From NCBI GenBank assembly GCA_964576465.1, contig CAZNXE010000257.1, positions 1 to 8,497 of the forward strand: a DNA stretch of 8,497 nucleotides, given 5' to 3'. The notes under the pieces are model-generated. The model was not told where the DNA came from, did not search any database, and worked only from the letters and a program-made list of their open reading frames with translations. This DNA is from CAZNXE01 sp964576465 (GTDB lineage Bacteria > Planctomycetota > Planctomycetia > Pirellulales > JAEUIK01). Below, piece after piece: positions 1 to 7,020 of this stretch (position 1 is the stretch's first letter; each line of letters opens with the position of its first letter). The position numbers and the translations under genes are program-made.

Positions 1-1376
1 AGGTCGTAGATCACCTCACCTAACGGAAGATCGTAGGTCAGAATGGTTCGCGTCGGCGAGAGATAATCCGTCTGGAGATAAGCACCTCGACGATCGGTGC
101 AGAGTTGCATCACCGGACCGATGTATTCGGCCGGAAGGATGAAGTTGATGCGCACGATCGGCTGGCGGAATTCCTCAATATCCCCTGCGTCGGGCACTTT
201 CTGGGGATTGTGGATTTCCAGCAACTCACCGCTGGTGGTGAGGATCTGATAGGTCACATTCGGCGCCGTCTGCACCAGATCGAGATCCGCCTCGCGCTCG
301 AGACGTTGCTGAATAATCTCCATGTGCAGCAGGCCCAAGAAACCGCAGCGAAAACCAAACCCCAGCGCGTCGCTGGTTTCGGCCTCGAATTCAAAGCTGG
401 GATCGTTGATGCTCAGTTTGGTGAGTGCATCGCGTAACCCCTCGAAATCTTCGCCGTCTGATGGATAAAGACCACAATAGACCATCCGCTTCGGAGGTTG
501 ATATCCGGGTAGCGGTGTCGCATCTGGCTTCTCGGCAGGGGCAACCGTATCGCCAATGTGTACGTCGCCCAGCGACTTGATGTTGCAAATCAGATAACCC
601 ACTTGCCCTGCCCGCAACACATCACACGAGCGACGACTTGGTACGAACTGTCCAAGGTCGAGCACTTCGTACGACGTACCGGCTTTGAGAAACCGAATGC
701 GCTGTCCACGACGGACGGTCCCATTCATCATCCGCACGTAGGTGATGGCACCGCGATACTCGTCGTAGTGCGAGTCGAATACCATCGCTTGAAGATCAGC
801 ATCGGGATCACCCTCTGGCGGAGGAATCCGCTGGACAATTGCGTCAAGCAATGCATCGATTCCCAGACCCGTTTTCGCGCTGCATGGCAACACCGAAAAG
901 GGGTCGATTCCCAGACTTTGCTCCATTTCTTCGAGAACGTCATCAACCCGGGCGTGGGTCAGATCGACCTTATTAACGACCGAAACAATCTCCAGGTTCC
1001 TTTCGATTGCCGCGTAGGCATTGGCGACCGTTTGAGCTTCAACCCCCTGAAAAGCGTCGACCAAGAGAACGGCTCCCTCGCAACAGACCAAGCTCCGCGA
1101 GACTTCGTAGTGAAAGTCGACGTGACCGGGGGTGTCGATCAAGTTGAGCTCGTAGACCTTGCCCTGATAGTTGTGTCGCAACGACACGGCGCGGGCCTTG
1201 ATGGTGATCCCGCGATCGCGTTCCAGATCCAAATCATCCAGCATCTGTGCGCGCATTTCGCGTTTTTGGACCGTGCCAGTAGATTCCAACAGGCGATCGG
1301 CCAACGTGCTCTTGCCGTGGTCGATATGGGCGATGATCGAGAAATTTCGGATCAGACGACAGTCGAATGGTGGCAA
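1..1376 (-). CDS. lepA: Elongation factor 4 (LepA), C-terminus cut by window edge
   Basis: LepA is a ribosome-binding translational GTPase (EF4) of the EF-G-like family. About 458 codons are visible, against roughly 600 in the family, so the C-terminal EF4-specific part lies outside the window. All GTPase motifs are present: AHIDHGKS (residues 16-23, G1), RGIT (55-58, G2), DTPGH (81-85, G3, with the catalytic His), NKVD (135-138, G4) and a SAK motif (G5). Family-typical stretches follow, such as FGFRCGFLGLLHMEI, and near the edge the domain containing PTRTILTYDLPLGE. The frame has a stop at 1383-1385 and no ATG before the conserved IRNFSIIAHIDHGK block. TTG at 1376-1374 is therefore the likely start, 8 nt after a GAGGT. 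The gene is co-directional with the ROK kinase 134 bp upstream. Identity is certain; the start codon is inferred. Confidence 0.96.
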   Translation of the reverse strand, partial: MPPFDCRLIRNFSIIAHIDHGKSTLADRLLESTGTVQKREMRAQMLDDLDLERDRGITIKARAVSLRHNYQGKVYELNLIDTPGHVDFHYEVSRSLVCCEGAVLLVDAFQGVEAQTVANAYAAIERNLEIVSVVNKVDLTHARVDDVLEEMEQSLGIDPFSVLPCSAKTGLGIDALLDAIVQRIPPPEGDPDADLQAMVFDSHYDEYRGAITYVRMMNGTVRRGQRIRFLKAGTSYEVLDLGQFVPSRRSCDVLRAGQVGYLICNIKSLGDVHIGDTVAPAEKPDATPLPGYQPPKRMVYCGLYPSDGEDFEGLRDALTKLSINDPSFEFEAETSDALGFGFRCGFLGLLHMEIIQQRLEREADLDLVQTAPNVTYQILTTSGELLEIHNPQKVPDAGDIEEFRQPIVRINFILPAEYIGPVMQLCTDRRGAYLQTDYLSPTRTILTYDLPLGEVIYD

Positions 1377-1384
1377 CTCAAATT

Positions 1385-1389
1385 ACCTC
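1385..1389 (-). promoter_or_regulatory. Shine-Dalgarno that supports a TTG start for lepA
   Basis: On the minus strand GAGGT sits 8 nt before TTG at 1376. No ATG or GTG is available in the lepA frame between the in-frame stop (1383-1385) and the conserved GTPase core. The site overlaps a tiny upstream frame (ATG at 1404, 8 codons, MHRATEVI) that ends with TGA at 1380-1378, one base before the TTG. That overlap would allow translational coupling. The coupling is inference. Confidence 0.55.
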
Positions 1390-1481
1390 GGTGGCGCGGT
1401 GCATACGGAAGATTCTTCAAGCGTGCGGTCGAAAATGCACCGCCAGCGGGGCGGATGACGAAGCGCAACGAGTGGCGGGAT

Positions 1482-1510
1482 CCTCACGTCTTGGTTCCAA
1501 GCACGTGAGG
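1482..1510 (-). terminator. Strong hairpin directly after the ROK kinase stop codon
   Basis: An inverted repeat begins on the base next to the kinase stop (1511-1513). CCTCACGT at 1482-1489 pairs with ACGTGAGG at 1503-1510. CTTGG at 1490-1494 pairs with CCAAG at 1497-1501, leaving one bulged C at 1502. The stem is 13 bp with a tiny TT loop. No T-run follows on the minus strand, so it is not a textbook Rho-independent terminator. It may be a weak terminator, or a 3'-end stabiliser or attenuator between the kinase and lepA. Confidence 0.55.
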
Positions 1511-2551
1511 CTATTCATGCTGTGCTCGGCACCATTCCAGGCGAGCAATGCCCGCGGCACCGACGTAGCCGGCATCGCCACCGAGTGAGGCATAGTCAAT
1601 CATCACCCGATCGGCGATCACAGGGAAGGCCCTTCGCCGCACTTCGGCCCGAAACTCCTCCATGAACTCTCGCCCCAGTGCCGTGGCGTTGCGGCCAAAG
1701 GTCATGCCGCCCCCTAAGACAATTCCGCTGGGATCGATCGTGTGTAACAAGGTGACGGCGCCGATCCCCAAATATCGGGCCGTGTCGAAGACGATTTCCC
1801 GTGCCAGGGCGTCGCCGTTGGCAGCCTCTTGGGCGAGCAACTCCGGGGTCAGCTCCTCGCCGGCAGCCATGCGCGGAGAGAGCGATGAGTCTCGTCCGGT
1901 GGCCAGGGCTTCCTCGGTTCGGCTCACCACGTGCGGAGCACCGCAATAGGCCTCGAGATGTCCCGGCTGTCCGCAGCCACACATGCGAGCATCTTTGGCC
2001 GTGTTGATGATAATGTGGCCGCACTCGGCCCCGTGGCTGTTTTCGCCCTCGATGCTCAAGTCGCCGATGATGATGCCACAGCCGATTCCGGTGCCCAAGG
2101 TCAGCATCACCATGCTGTGCATCGAGGAACCGGCTCCGACCCAAAACTCGCCATTGGCCGCGGCGTTGGCATCATTGGTAAACGTAACTCCCAACCCGCA
2201 ATGGTGGCTCACGCGGTCGCGGATCGGGAAATTGAACCAACCTGGCAGATTGTGGGGGCGAATGAGCATGCCTGCCGGGACATCCATGGTGCCCGGTGAG
2301 CCCAGCCCGACGCGAGCCACATCCTCCGGCTGTATCCCAGCATCGGAGATGGCGCGGCGCACAGCCTCCCCCATTCGCTGAGCACCGTTTTCAGGGCCCT
2401 GCTCGGCATTGGTTGGTTCGGTCAACCAGCCGATAGTGCGTCCCTGGTCGTCGACAACCCCGATCTTGACGTTCGTCCCCCCCAAATCGACCCCCACGAA
2501 GAACGGAGGCTGAGCGGCGGACGCCTTAATGAATTGGGAAGGATCGGGCAT
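1511..2551 (-). CDS. ROK family sugar kinase, probable glucokinase
   Basis: This is a cytoplasmic ATP-dependent sugar kinase of the ROK family, most likely phosphorylating glucose to glucose-6-phosphate. Counting from ATG 2551, the 346-residue protein shows the N-terminal phosphate loop DLGGTN (22-27), the catalytic-base region NDANA (126-130, Asp127), the GTGIG phosphate motif (153-157), and the ROK zinc/substrate block with ECGH (176-179) followed by CGCGQPGHLE (191-200). The usual fourth zinc-site Cys is His198, a common and probably functional variant. The C-terminal LGGG adenosine segment (279-282) is present and length is near normal. The frame extends to TTG 2569, which would add MVRCTS, but no good ribosome site favours it. 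fbp lies 117 bp upstream on the same strand, so a shared role in hexose phosphate metabolism is plausible. ROK members also include manno-, fructo- and N-acetylmannosamine kinases, so the exact sugar is inferred. Confidence 0.93.
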   Translation of the reverse strand: MPDPSQFIKASAAQPPFFVGVDLGGTNVKIGVVDDQGRTIGWLTEPTNAEQGPENGAQRMGEAVRRAISDAGIQPEDVARVGLGSPGTMDVPAGMLIRPHNLPGWFNFPIRDRVSHHCGLGVTFTNDANAAANGEFWVGAGSSMHSMVMLTLGTGIGCGIIIGDLSIEGENSHGAECGHIIINTAKDARMCGCGQPGHLEAYCGAPHVVSRTEEALATGRDSSLSPRMAAGEELTPELLAQEAANGDALAREIVFDTARYLGIGAVTLLHTIDPSGIVLGGGMTFGRNATALGREFMEEFRAEVRRRAFPVIADRVMIDYASLGGDAGYVGAAGIARLEWCRAQHE

Positions 2552-2612
2552 TGATGTACATCGGACCAACGTCGCAGGAGGGGGGGCAACCGAATCGCCC
2601 GGAGTATAGAAG

Positions 2613-2629
2613 GTCGCCCCTTGGGCGAC
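2613..2629 (-). terminator. Hairpin downstream of fbp
   Basis: A perfect 7-bp inverted repeat pairs GTCGCCC (2613-2619) with GGGCGAC (2623-2629) across a 3-nt loop, 39 bp after the fbp stop. On the minus strand it is followed by CTTCTATAC rather than a T-run, so termination efficiency is uncertain. It lies in the 117-bp gap between fbp and the ROK kinase, where I see no other feature. Confidence 0.4.
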
Positions 2630-2668
2630 AATCGCACGAATTGGGTCGTTTAGGACACCAGACGTTGC

Positions 2669-3730
2669 TTATTGGGTCGGAGCGTGTTTCTTGGCGAAGG
2701 CATGAAGCCGTTCGACTTCATAGCGGCTGCCGACCACAAAGGGAACTCGCTGGTGCAGTGTGTGCGGTTCGATCTCCATGATCCGCTGGAATCCATCGCT
2801 CGCCATGCCACCGGCCTGTTCCGCGAGAAAAGCAATTGGGTTGGCCTCGTAGAGTAACCGCAGTTTCCCGTTCTGGTTTTTGGCCGTGGGGGGATACAGA
2901 AAGATGCCACCCTTGAGCAACGTGCGGTGAAAATCGGCGACCAACGAACCGATGTATCTCGATGAATAATGCGTGCCGTCTTCACCAGACTTCAGCCAGT
3001 GGAGAAACCGCCGCACATACTCAGGGAAGCTGTCGGCATTGGCTTCGTTCACCGAATACAAATTCCCGCGATCGGGCATCTTGATATTATTGTGGCTGAG
3101 CACATAAGCGCCGATCATGGGGTCGAGCGTGAAGCCATAGACGCCGTTGCCCGTGGTGTAGACGAGCATCGTTGACGACCCATACAGCACGTAGCCAGCG
3201 GCAACTTGTTTGTCACCCGCTTGTAGCACATCGTTCGCGGGATTTTCTGTATTGGACATGTCGCGGCGAAAGATCGAGAAGATCGTCCCCACGCTGACGT
3301 TCAAGTCGATGTTGCCCGAACCATCCAAGGGGTCGAAGATGACCACGTATTCGCCCGCGTCGGCATTGCTGAACACAACGCTCGGCTTTTCATTCTCCTC
3401 CGATGCCAGAACGCCCACGTTTTCGCGATTGCCCAAGCACTCGAACAACGCGGTGTTGGCATAGGTGTCGAGCTTTTGAACCATTTCGCCCTGTACGTTT
3501 GTCGTACCCGTGGCACCAAGCACGTTCGACAATCCTGCCCGGCGCACTTGCGCGGCGATCATGTTGGTCGCCAACGTGATGCCACACAGCAGCCATGAGA
3601 AACTCCCCGAGGCATCGGGGTGCGATTGTTGTTGATCGAGAATGTGTTGGGCAACCGTAAGCGCCTCGTGACAGACGGGACTTCCGTTGGCCTCGACGGG
3701 GTCGTTTTCCGGCTTGATCGTCTTTTTCAT
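2669..3730 (-). CDS. fbp: Class 1 fructose-1,6-bisphosphatase
   Basis: The enzyme hydrolyses fructose-1,6-bisphosphate to fructose-6-phosphate and phosphate, the committed step of gluconeogenesis, in the cytoplasm. The 353-residue product covers the full class 1 fold. It carries the metal-binding pair EE (111-112, in ASEENEKP), DPLDGSGNID (133-142, metal ligands Asp133 and Asp136), the substrate-binding block RYIGSLVADFH (258-268), GGIFLYP (274-280), and the family signature region KLRLLYEANPIA (289-300, Glu295) followed by FLAEQAGG (301-308). The length is slightly above the typical 330-340, with an extra N-terminal lead of about 20 residues. The start ATG 3730 has no obvious Shine-Dalgarno, but no better start lies near the conserved HEALTVAQHIL helix. 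It is the first gene of the minus-strand trio with the ROK kinase and lepA. Identity is secure. Confidence 0.97.
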   Translation of the reverse strand: MKKTIKPENDPVEANGSPVCHEALTVAQHILDQQQSHPDASGSFSWLLCGITLATNMIAAQVRRAGLSNVLGATGTTNVQGEMVQKLDTYANTALFECLGNRENVGVLASEENEKPSVVFSNADAGEYVVIFDPLDGSGNIDLNVSVGTIFSIFRRDMSNTENPANDVLQAGDKQVAAGYVLYGSSTMLVYTTGNGVYGFTLDPMIGAYVLSHNNIKMPDRGNLYSVNEANADSFPEYVRRFLHWLKSGEDGTHYSSRYIGSLVADFHRTLLKGGIFLYPPTAKNQNGKLRLLYEANPIAFLAEQAGGMASDGFQRIMEIEPHTLHQRVPFVVGSRYEVERLHAFAKKHAPTQ

Positions 3731-3780
3731 GCTTAGCCCATGGGAAGGATGCGTACCGCAGGTGAACGACCTTTCTCGAC

Positions 3781-3809
3781 GTTCACGATGATACTCTCGA
3801 TCGTGGAAC
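3781..3809. promoter_or_regulatory. Imperfect palindrome upstream of fbp, possible operator
   Basis: CACGAT (3784-3789) is matched by ATCGTG (3800-3805) across a 10-bp spacer. Outer bases GTT (3781-3783) and GAAC (3806-3809) extend the symmetry with one bulge. It lies 51-79 bp upstream of the fbp start, a position suitable for a regulator site or an mRNA leader hairpin. No regulator gene is adjacent and no second copy was noticed, so the role is speculative. Confidence 0.25.
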
Positions 3810-4156
3810 TGTACAGCGGCGTTAGGCCATTAAGCCACTGAGGCGTAGAGAGTGCATTGATTGACGGGACAAGTTTAGAATGCGCATGGATTATGCTCGA
3901 AAATGGTCGCGATCTCGCATTCGCTCAAGACACCGTATTTCAAAGAGATGGTTCTGATCTCCCCCCTGATTGCGGTAGCCGCGAACGTATTCTTGGAGGG
4001 CTATCGCAATAGATGCCCTGGCTTTGAGCGAACAATGGCTGAATGTGAAGCAGAAGGGCAAGGATTGCAGTTCCCTTCGATGGCAATCATCTGGACGAGG
4101 TCGACTCAGGCGGTAAATTGTTCCTGGAAGGACCGTCGTGCCTCTTTTCAATTCAC

Positions 4157-4161
4157 GAGGA
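4157..4161 (+). promoter_or_regulatory. Ribosome binding site for the Fic gene
   Basis: GAGGA at 4157-4161 is spaced 9 nt from ATG 4171. A competing in-frame start, GTG 4138, has GGAAGGA at 4126-4132 with 5 nt spacing and would add 11 residues. ATG with normal spacing was preferred, but the alternative cannot be excluded. Confidence 0.5.
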
Positions 4162-4170
4162 CAAATATTT

Positions 4171-5609
4171 ATGGACATTCCTCTACCGAGTGACATTCTG
4201 CTCAATCATGTGACTGAGGAATTGATCTTGGACGCGACAAGTCTTGCAAATCAGGTCAATGAGCGTCGCCCTCTATCGGAAGAAGTAATTGACAATATCC
4301 AGAAGGAGCTTCTTGGCGAACGAGTTTACAACAGCAATGCCATTGAGGGGAATACTCTGACGCTGCGTGAGACAAGAAGTGTCTTGCAGGCTGGCAAGAT
4401 CATCGATGTCGGTCGGAAACGTGATGCAACCGAGGCAATTAACCTTGGAAAAGCGATTTCCGAGGTCGAACAAATGGTTGAAGATCAAGCGTCGTGGACC
4501 GACGTCTCCCGATTCACGGATTTGCATAGAACGCTACTCACCGACATTGAAGACCATGCGGCCGGAGCGATTCGTTCTGATCGCGTTATGATCCTTGGTG
4601 CAAAGTACCAACCACCGGATTCATCAGAACTGGATGCGCTTCTTCAGCAGTTCTTTGGCACATTGAAAGGTGCGACTGACGTTGAACCAATCCAACTGGC
4701 AACGTGGGTCCATTGGGCAATCGCACGTATCCACCCGTTTCTTGACGGAAACGGACGTATGGCTCGACTTTGGCAGGATCTGATTCTCTTCGGCCGCAGG
4801 CTCACTGCGGCCGTGATTCGACAACAAGATCGAGACGAGTATTACTCGGCCCTTGGGGCTGCGGACGATGGCGATTTTAATCCCCTCACACAACTTGTCG
4901 CGCGTTCGCTAAGTAATACGTTTCAAATATACGTAAACGCACAACGCGAAACCGACGAACTCAAGGATTGGGCCGCAGAAATCGTTGGGGAGTCCAACGC
5001 GCGACTTGATGAAAGCCGTAAACTTGAATATCTGCGGTGGGTTCGGAAAATGGATCAGTTACGAGACGCATTCGAGCGCTGTGCTACTCAGGTAACCGAC
5101 GCATCGGACGGAACCATTGAAGTGCAAGTGCATTCGTTTGGTTTCATCGAGCAATCGACTTGGGAAACGCTACGATCTGGTGGACACGCAGCAAAGACGT
5201 GGTTCTTTTGGCTCAATTTTCGACGAGGACAAGAGCGGATTCAGTATTGCTTTTTCTTTGGTCACCACTTCTTCTCACCCATCGATCGTAGTGTTCCAGA
5301 GATCGGTCCAAGTGTATGTTTACTCGTCAGTGAACAGGAGGGAAACGAAAGACCGGTACGCTTGAGCGAGTTGGACGAATGTCCCGTAACCTTGCGAGAG
5401 TTGCTAATCGCGGAAGACAAGCTCGTGCGGAAACGCTTGGATCTTACTCAGGGATCGGACGTACTTGATTTTGACGTCGACCCCCTCAAGGTGGCGCGAG
5501 AGTNNNNNNNNNNNNNNNCGTATTTGAACCGGCCTTCGAGCAATGGAAGAAACACCACCAACCTGACTCCCTAGCAATACCCAAGACACACCGAGCATGG
5601 CAACCCTGA
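4171..5609 (+). CDS. Fic family protein (predicted AMP-transferase), interrupted by an assembly gap
   Basis: Fic proteins usually transfer AMP from ATP to a hydroxyl of a target protein. Counting from ATG 4171, the Fic core spans about residues 110-230 and carries the complete catalytic motif HPFLDGNGRMAR (188-199; His188 is the general base). An N-terminal helix contains SNAIEG (55-60), which fits the (S/T)xxxE(G/N) inhibitory motif of class II, self-restrained Fic proteins. Residues 240-444 form a long C-terminal region that I cannot assign; it is rich in aromatic and beta-prone segments (about 318-370) and shows no obvious winged helix. A run of 15 Ns falls after residue 444. The original frame then gives an odd tail ending at a TAG at 5572-5574. 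The frame starting at 5520 reads VFEPAFEQWKK and on to TGA 5607-5609, which looks more like protein, so I set the end there. The gene is lower in GC than its flanks (26 of 60 bases at 4201-4260, against 35 of 60 at 6301-6360), suggesting transfer. No antitoxin partner is adjacent. Confidence 0.88.
5504..5518. other. Assembly gap (15 Ns) inside the Fic gene
   Basis: Fifteen undetermined bases interrupt the Fic coding sequence. Fifteen is a multiple of three and would preserve frame. The best coding continuation lies in another frame, so the true missing length is probably not divisible by three or the edges contain an error. Residues in and just after this gap should not be trusted. Confidence 0.95.
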
Positions 5610-5644
5610 AGCCGAAAAGGGGAATTCACCACGATATGCATGAT

Positions 5645-5674
5645 GCGAGGGGGTCGCCGTGCGGCAGTCCTCGC
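5645..5674. terminator. Nested stem-loop between the Fic gene and the transporter
   Basis: GCGAGG (5645-5650) pairs with CCTCGC (5669-5674), and inside it GCC (5656-5658) can pair with GGC (5663-5665) around a four-base loop. It starts 35 bp after the preferred Fic stop and ends 6 bp before ATG 5681. The absence of a T-run makes simple termination doubtful. It could instead cover the start of the transporter gene. Confidence 0.35.
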
Positions 5675-5680
5675 CTTAAA

Positions 5681-6757
5681 ATGCCGCCCGTGACGACTCC
5701 TAGCGACCATCTCGATTCTCCCTATACCACCCAACATGCATTGCGTTTAGGCGCATTCTTGGGCGTGGTATCAGCGGTTGCCTACACCGTTGCGAATGTC
5801 TTTCTGCGACACGTCGCCATCGAATGCGATCCGGCGTGGGTCTCCTGCACGAAAGCTGTGCCTGCCGCCGCGGTTGGTTGGTGGCTAGTGCTGCTTGGCA
5901 TGCGGCGTGGCGAGCGAATGATGCCGCCGCCGGGATTGATGCGGCCCCTGATCGGTCTGGCCATTTTCGTTCAATTGGCGGGCAACATCGCCTTTCAATG
6001 GTCGCTAGGACAAATCGGCCTGGCGCTGGCCGTCCCATTGTCCTTCGGCACGATTATCGTGGGCGGAGCGCTGCTTGGTCGCTTCTGGCTTTCAGAGCCA
6101 ATCACGGTTCGCTCTGCGATCGCGATCGCGGTTCTAGTCACCGCAGTTGGGGTTCTCAGTGTGGGAGCCGCACCCGATCAAAGGGTGGTTTCCGCGTCTT
6201 CGATGGCAACGCCCGCGATTCTGATGGGAGTGTTCGCCGCCTGTTTAGCGGGCTTTGCGTATGCCGTGAACACGACCTATATCCGTGCAATGGCCCTGGG
6301 AACGATCCCCGTGGCCACAACGCTAATGGTCATCAGCACGACCGGGGTAGTTCTGCATGGGCTGCTGACGATGGCTCGCATTGGCTGGGAGGGTGCCGCG
6401 GCGACCACTGCCGACCAATGGTTCGCCATGATTGGCGCCGGCGTGTTCAATGCCGTGGCGTTTTTCGCGCTTGGCTATGCCTTGCAGCGTATCACCATCC
6501 TGCATTTGAATATCTTGAACTCCTCGCAGGTGGCGATGGCGGCAATCACGGGAGTCGTGCTCTTTGGCGAGAAGGCAAGCATCGCCATGTTCGTCGGCTG
6601 CGTGCTGACGGCGATCGGAATGATGATGGTGCAGGGCCACACCAAAGATCCCGCGCTAGAGCGACTAGAGGCCCGCGGCGACGACGTGGAAGATGGCCGA
6701 AGCAATACTGCCGAAGCAAATCCGGGTCGACCAAAGACCGTTTCCAGCGTGGACTGA
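5681..6757 (+). CDS. DMT superfamily transporter with two EamA-type repeats
   Basis: This is an inner-membrane permease of the drug/metabolite transporter superfamily; the substrate cannot be deduced. With start ATG 5681 the 358-residue protein has about ten hydrophobic helices from residue 21 to 317, arranged as two EamA-like halves (about 23-162 and 180-317). The last helices of both halves show the typical pattern of an acidic turn followed by a long helix: FWLSEPITVRS (135-145) in the first half and VLFGEKASIAM (293-303) in the second. A polar tail of about 40 residues follows. The frame is open back to 5597, with another ATG at 5636. I rejected those because 5597 overlaps the Fic tail, and 5636-5680 runs through a hairpin with atypical codons (AGG, GGG). 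No clear Shine-Dalgarno precedes 5681, so the start is uncertain while the family call is firm. Confidence 0.88.
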   Translation: MPPVTTPSDHLDSPYTTQHALRLGAFLGVVSAVAYTVANVFLRHVAIECDPAWVSCTKAVPAAAVGWWLVLLGMRRGERMMPPPGLMRPLIGLAIFVQLAGNIAFQWSLGQIGLALAVPLSFGTIIVGGALLGRFWLSEPITVRSAIAIAVLVTAVGVLSVGAAPDQRVVSASSMATPAILMGVFAACLAGFAYAVNTTYIRAMALGTIPVATTLMVISTTGVVLHGLLTMARIGWEGAAATTADQWFAMIGAGVFNAVAFFALGYALQRITILHLNILNSSQVAMAAITGVVLFGEKASIAMFVGCVLTAIGMMMVQGHTKDPALERLEARGDDVEDGRSNTAEANPGRPKTVSSVD

Positions 6758-6883
6758 CGCCCTCTTTGATAAGAGTTGCTAGAGAACGCACGAGATGGCC
6801 TCCGACCGCTCCTGGACACGTACATTGTTCTCCAAGACTCTCTTCGCATCCCCCCCGGTCGGGCCGTAAAAGGTTTTCAACAG

Positions 6884-6900
6884 AGAATCTTTGAGATTCT
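6884..6900. repeat. Perfect AT-rich stem-loop
   Basis: AGAATCT (6884-6890) is the exact reverse complement of AGATTCT (6894-6900), separated by TTG. It lies 127 bp after the transporter stop and 121 bp before the next start. It could be a late terminator for the transporter or part of a 5' leader. Confidence 0.45.
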
Positions 6901-6939
6901 TCCAAAGAAATAGCCCCCCGACGCGACTTACTCCTGTTG

Positions 6940-6962
6940 GCGGCATGACCCGGGTTTGCCGC
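6940..6962. repeat. Inverted repeat in the leader of the coiled-coil gene
   Basis: GCGGCA (6940-6945) pairs with TGCCGC (6957-6962). The 11-base loop contains the palindrome ACCCGGGT (6948-6955), so two alternative folds compete. The site lies 59-81 bp upstream of ATG 7021. It could be an operator or an mRNA leader structure; there is no direct evidence for either. Confidence 0.3.
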
Positions 6963-7005
6963 TGGGTATTGGCAACGAAACACAAGTTTGGGGCGGTTCA
7001 TCCGG

Positions 7006-7014
7006 AAAGGGGAA
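7006..7014 (+). promoter_or_regulatory. Strong ribosome binding site fixing the start at 7021
   Basis: The purine run AAAGGGGAA ends 6 nt before ATG 7021. The reading frame is open back to GTG 6988, but starting there would translate through this site, so 7021 is the better start. Confidence 0.75.
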
Positions 7015-7020
7015 CCTACG

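Larger units (their letters stand above)
3731..4170. other. 440-bp divergent intergenic region without a convincing gene
   Basis: This stretch separates fbp (minus) from the Fic gene (plus) and must hold both of their promoters. Open frames exist on both strands: 96 codons on plus from 3903 and 104 codons on minus ending at 3891. Neither resembles a known family, neither has a convincing start, and they overlap each other. A TTGACG box (3861-3866) and a TAGAAT hexamer (3876-3881) occur, but their spacing of 9 bp fits no standard sigma-70 promoter. The stretch may be the decayed end of an insertion carrying the Fic gene; that is inference. Confidence 0.5.
6758..7020. other. 263-bp intergenic region with several inverted repeats
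   Basis: This gap between the transporter and the coiled-coil gene holds no convincing gene. It contains a weak CTCTT/AAGAG repeat (6762-6766 and 6771-6775) 4 bp after the transporter stop. GAGAAC/GTTCTC (6782-6787 and 6827-6832) forms a long-range pair. Two clearer stem-loops at 6884-6900 and 6940-6962 are listed separately. No standard promoter boxes could be assigned. Confidence 0.5.

Noticed and set aside
105..1508. Long plus-strand frames of 110 and 316 codons opposite lepA
   Set aside because: They mirror the lepA coding strand; their products resemble no family and LepA motifs are unambiguous on the other strand.
3861..3897. Promoter-like boxes TTGACG, TAGAAT and TATGCT
   Set aside because: Spacings of 9 and 25 bp do not fit a sigma-70 promoter, so no promoter was called.
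3891..4205. Overlapping small frames on both strands before the Fic gene (96 and 104 codons)
   Set aside because: No family resemblance and mutual overlap; a fragment around 4009-4110 in a third frame looks faintly protein-like but is too short to support a gene call.
6782..6832. Possible RNA gene bounded by GAGAAC/GTTCTC
   Set aside because: The 39-base interior shows no tRNA arms or other known RNA architecture; a 6-bp pair at this distance can occur by chance.
5824..6894. 356-codon plus-strand frame overlapping the transporter
   Set aside because: It is an out-of-frame shadow rich in Arg, Ser, Gly and His with no domain, while the overlapping frame gives clear membrane helices.
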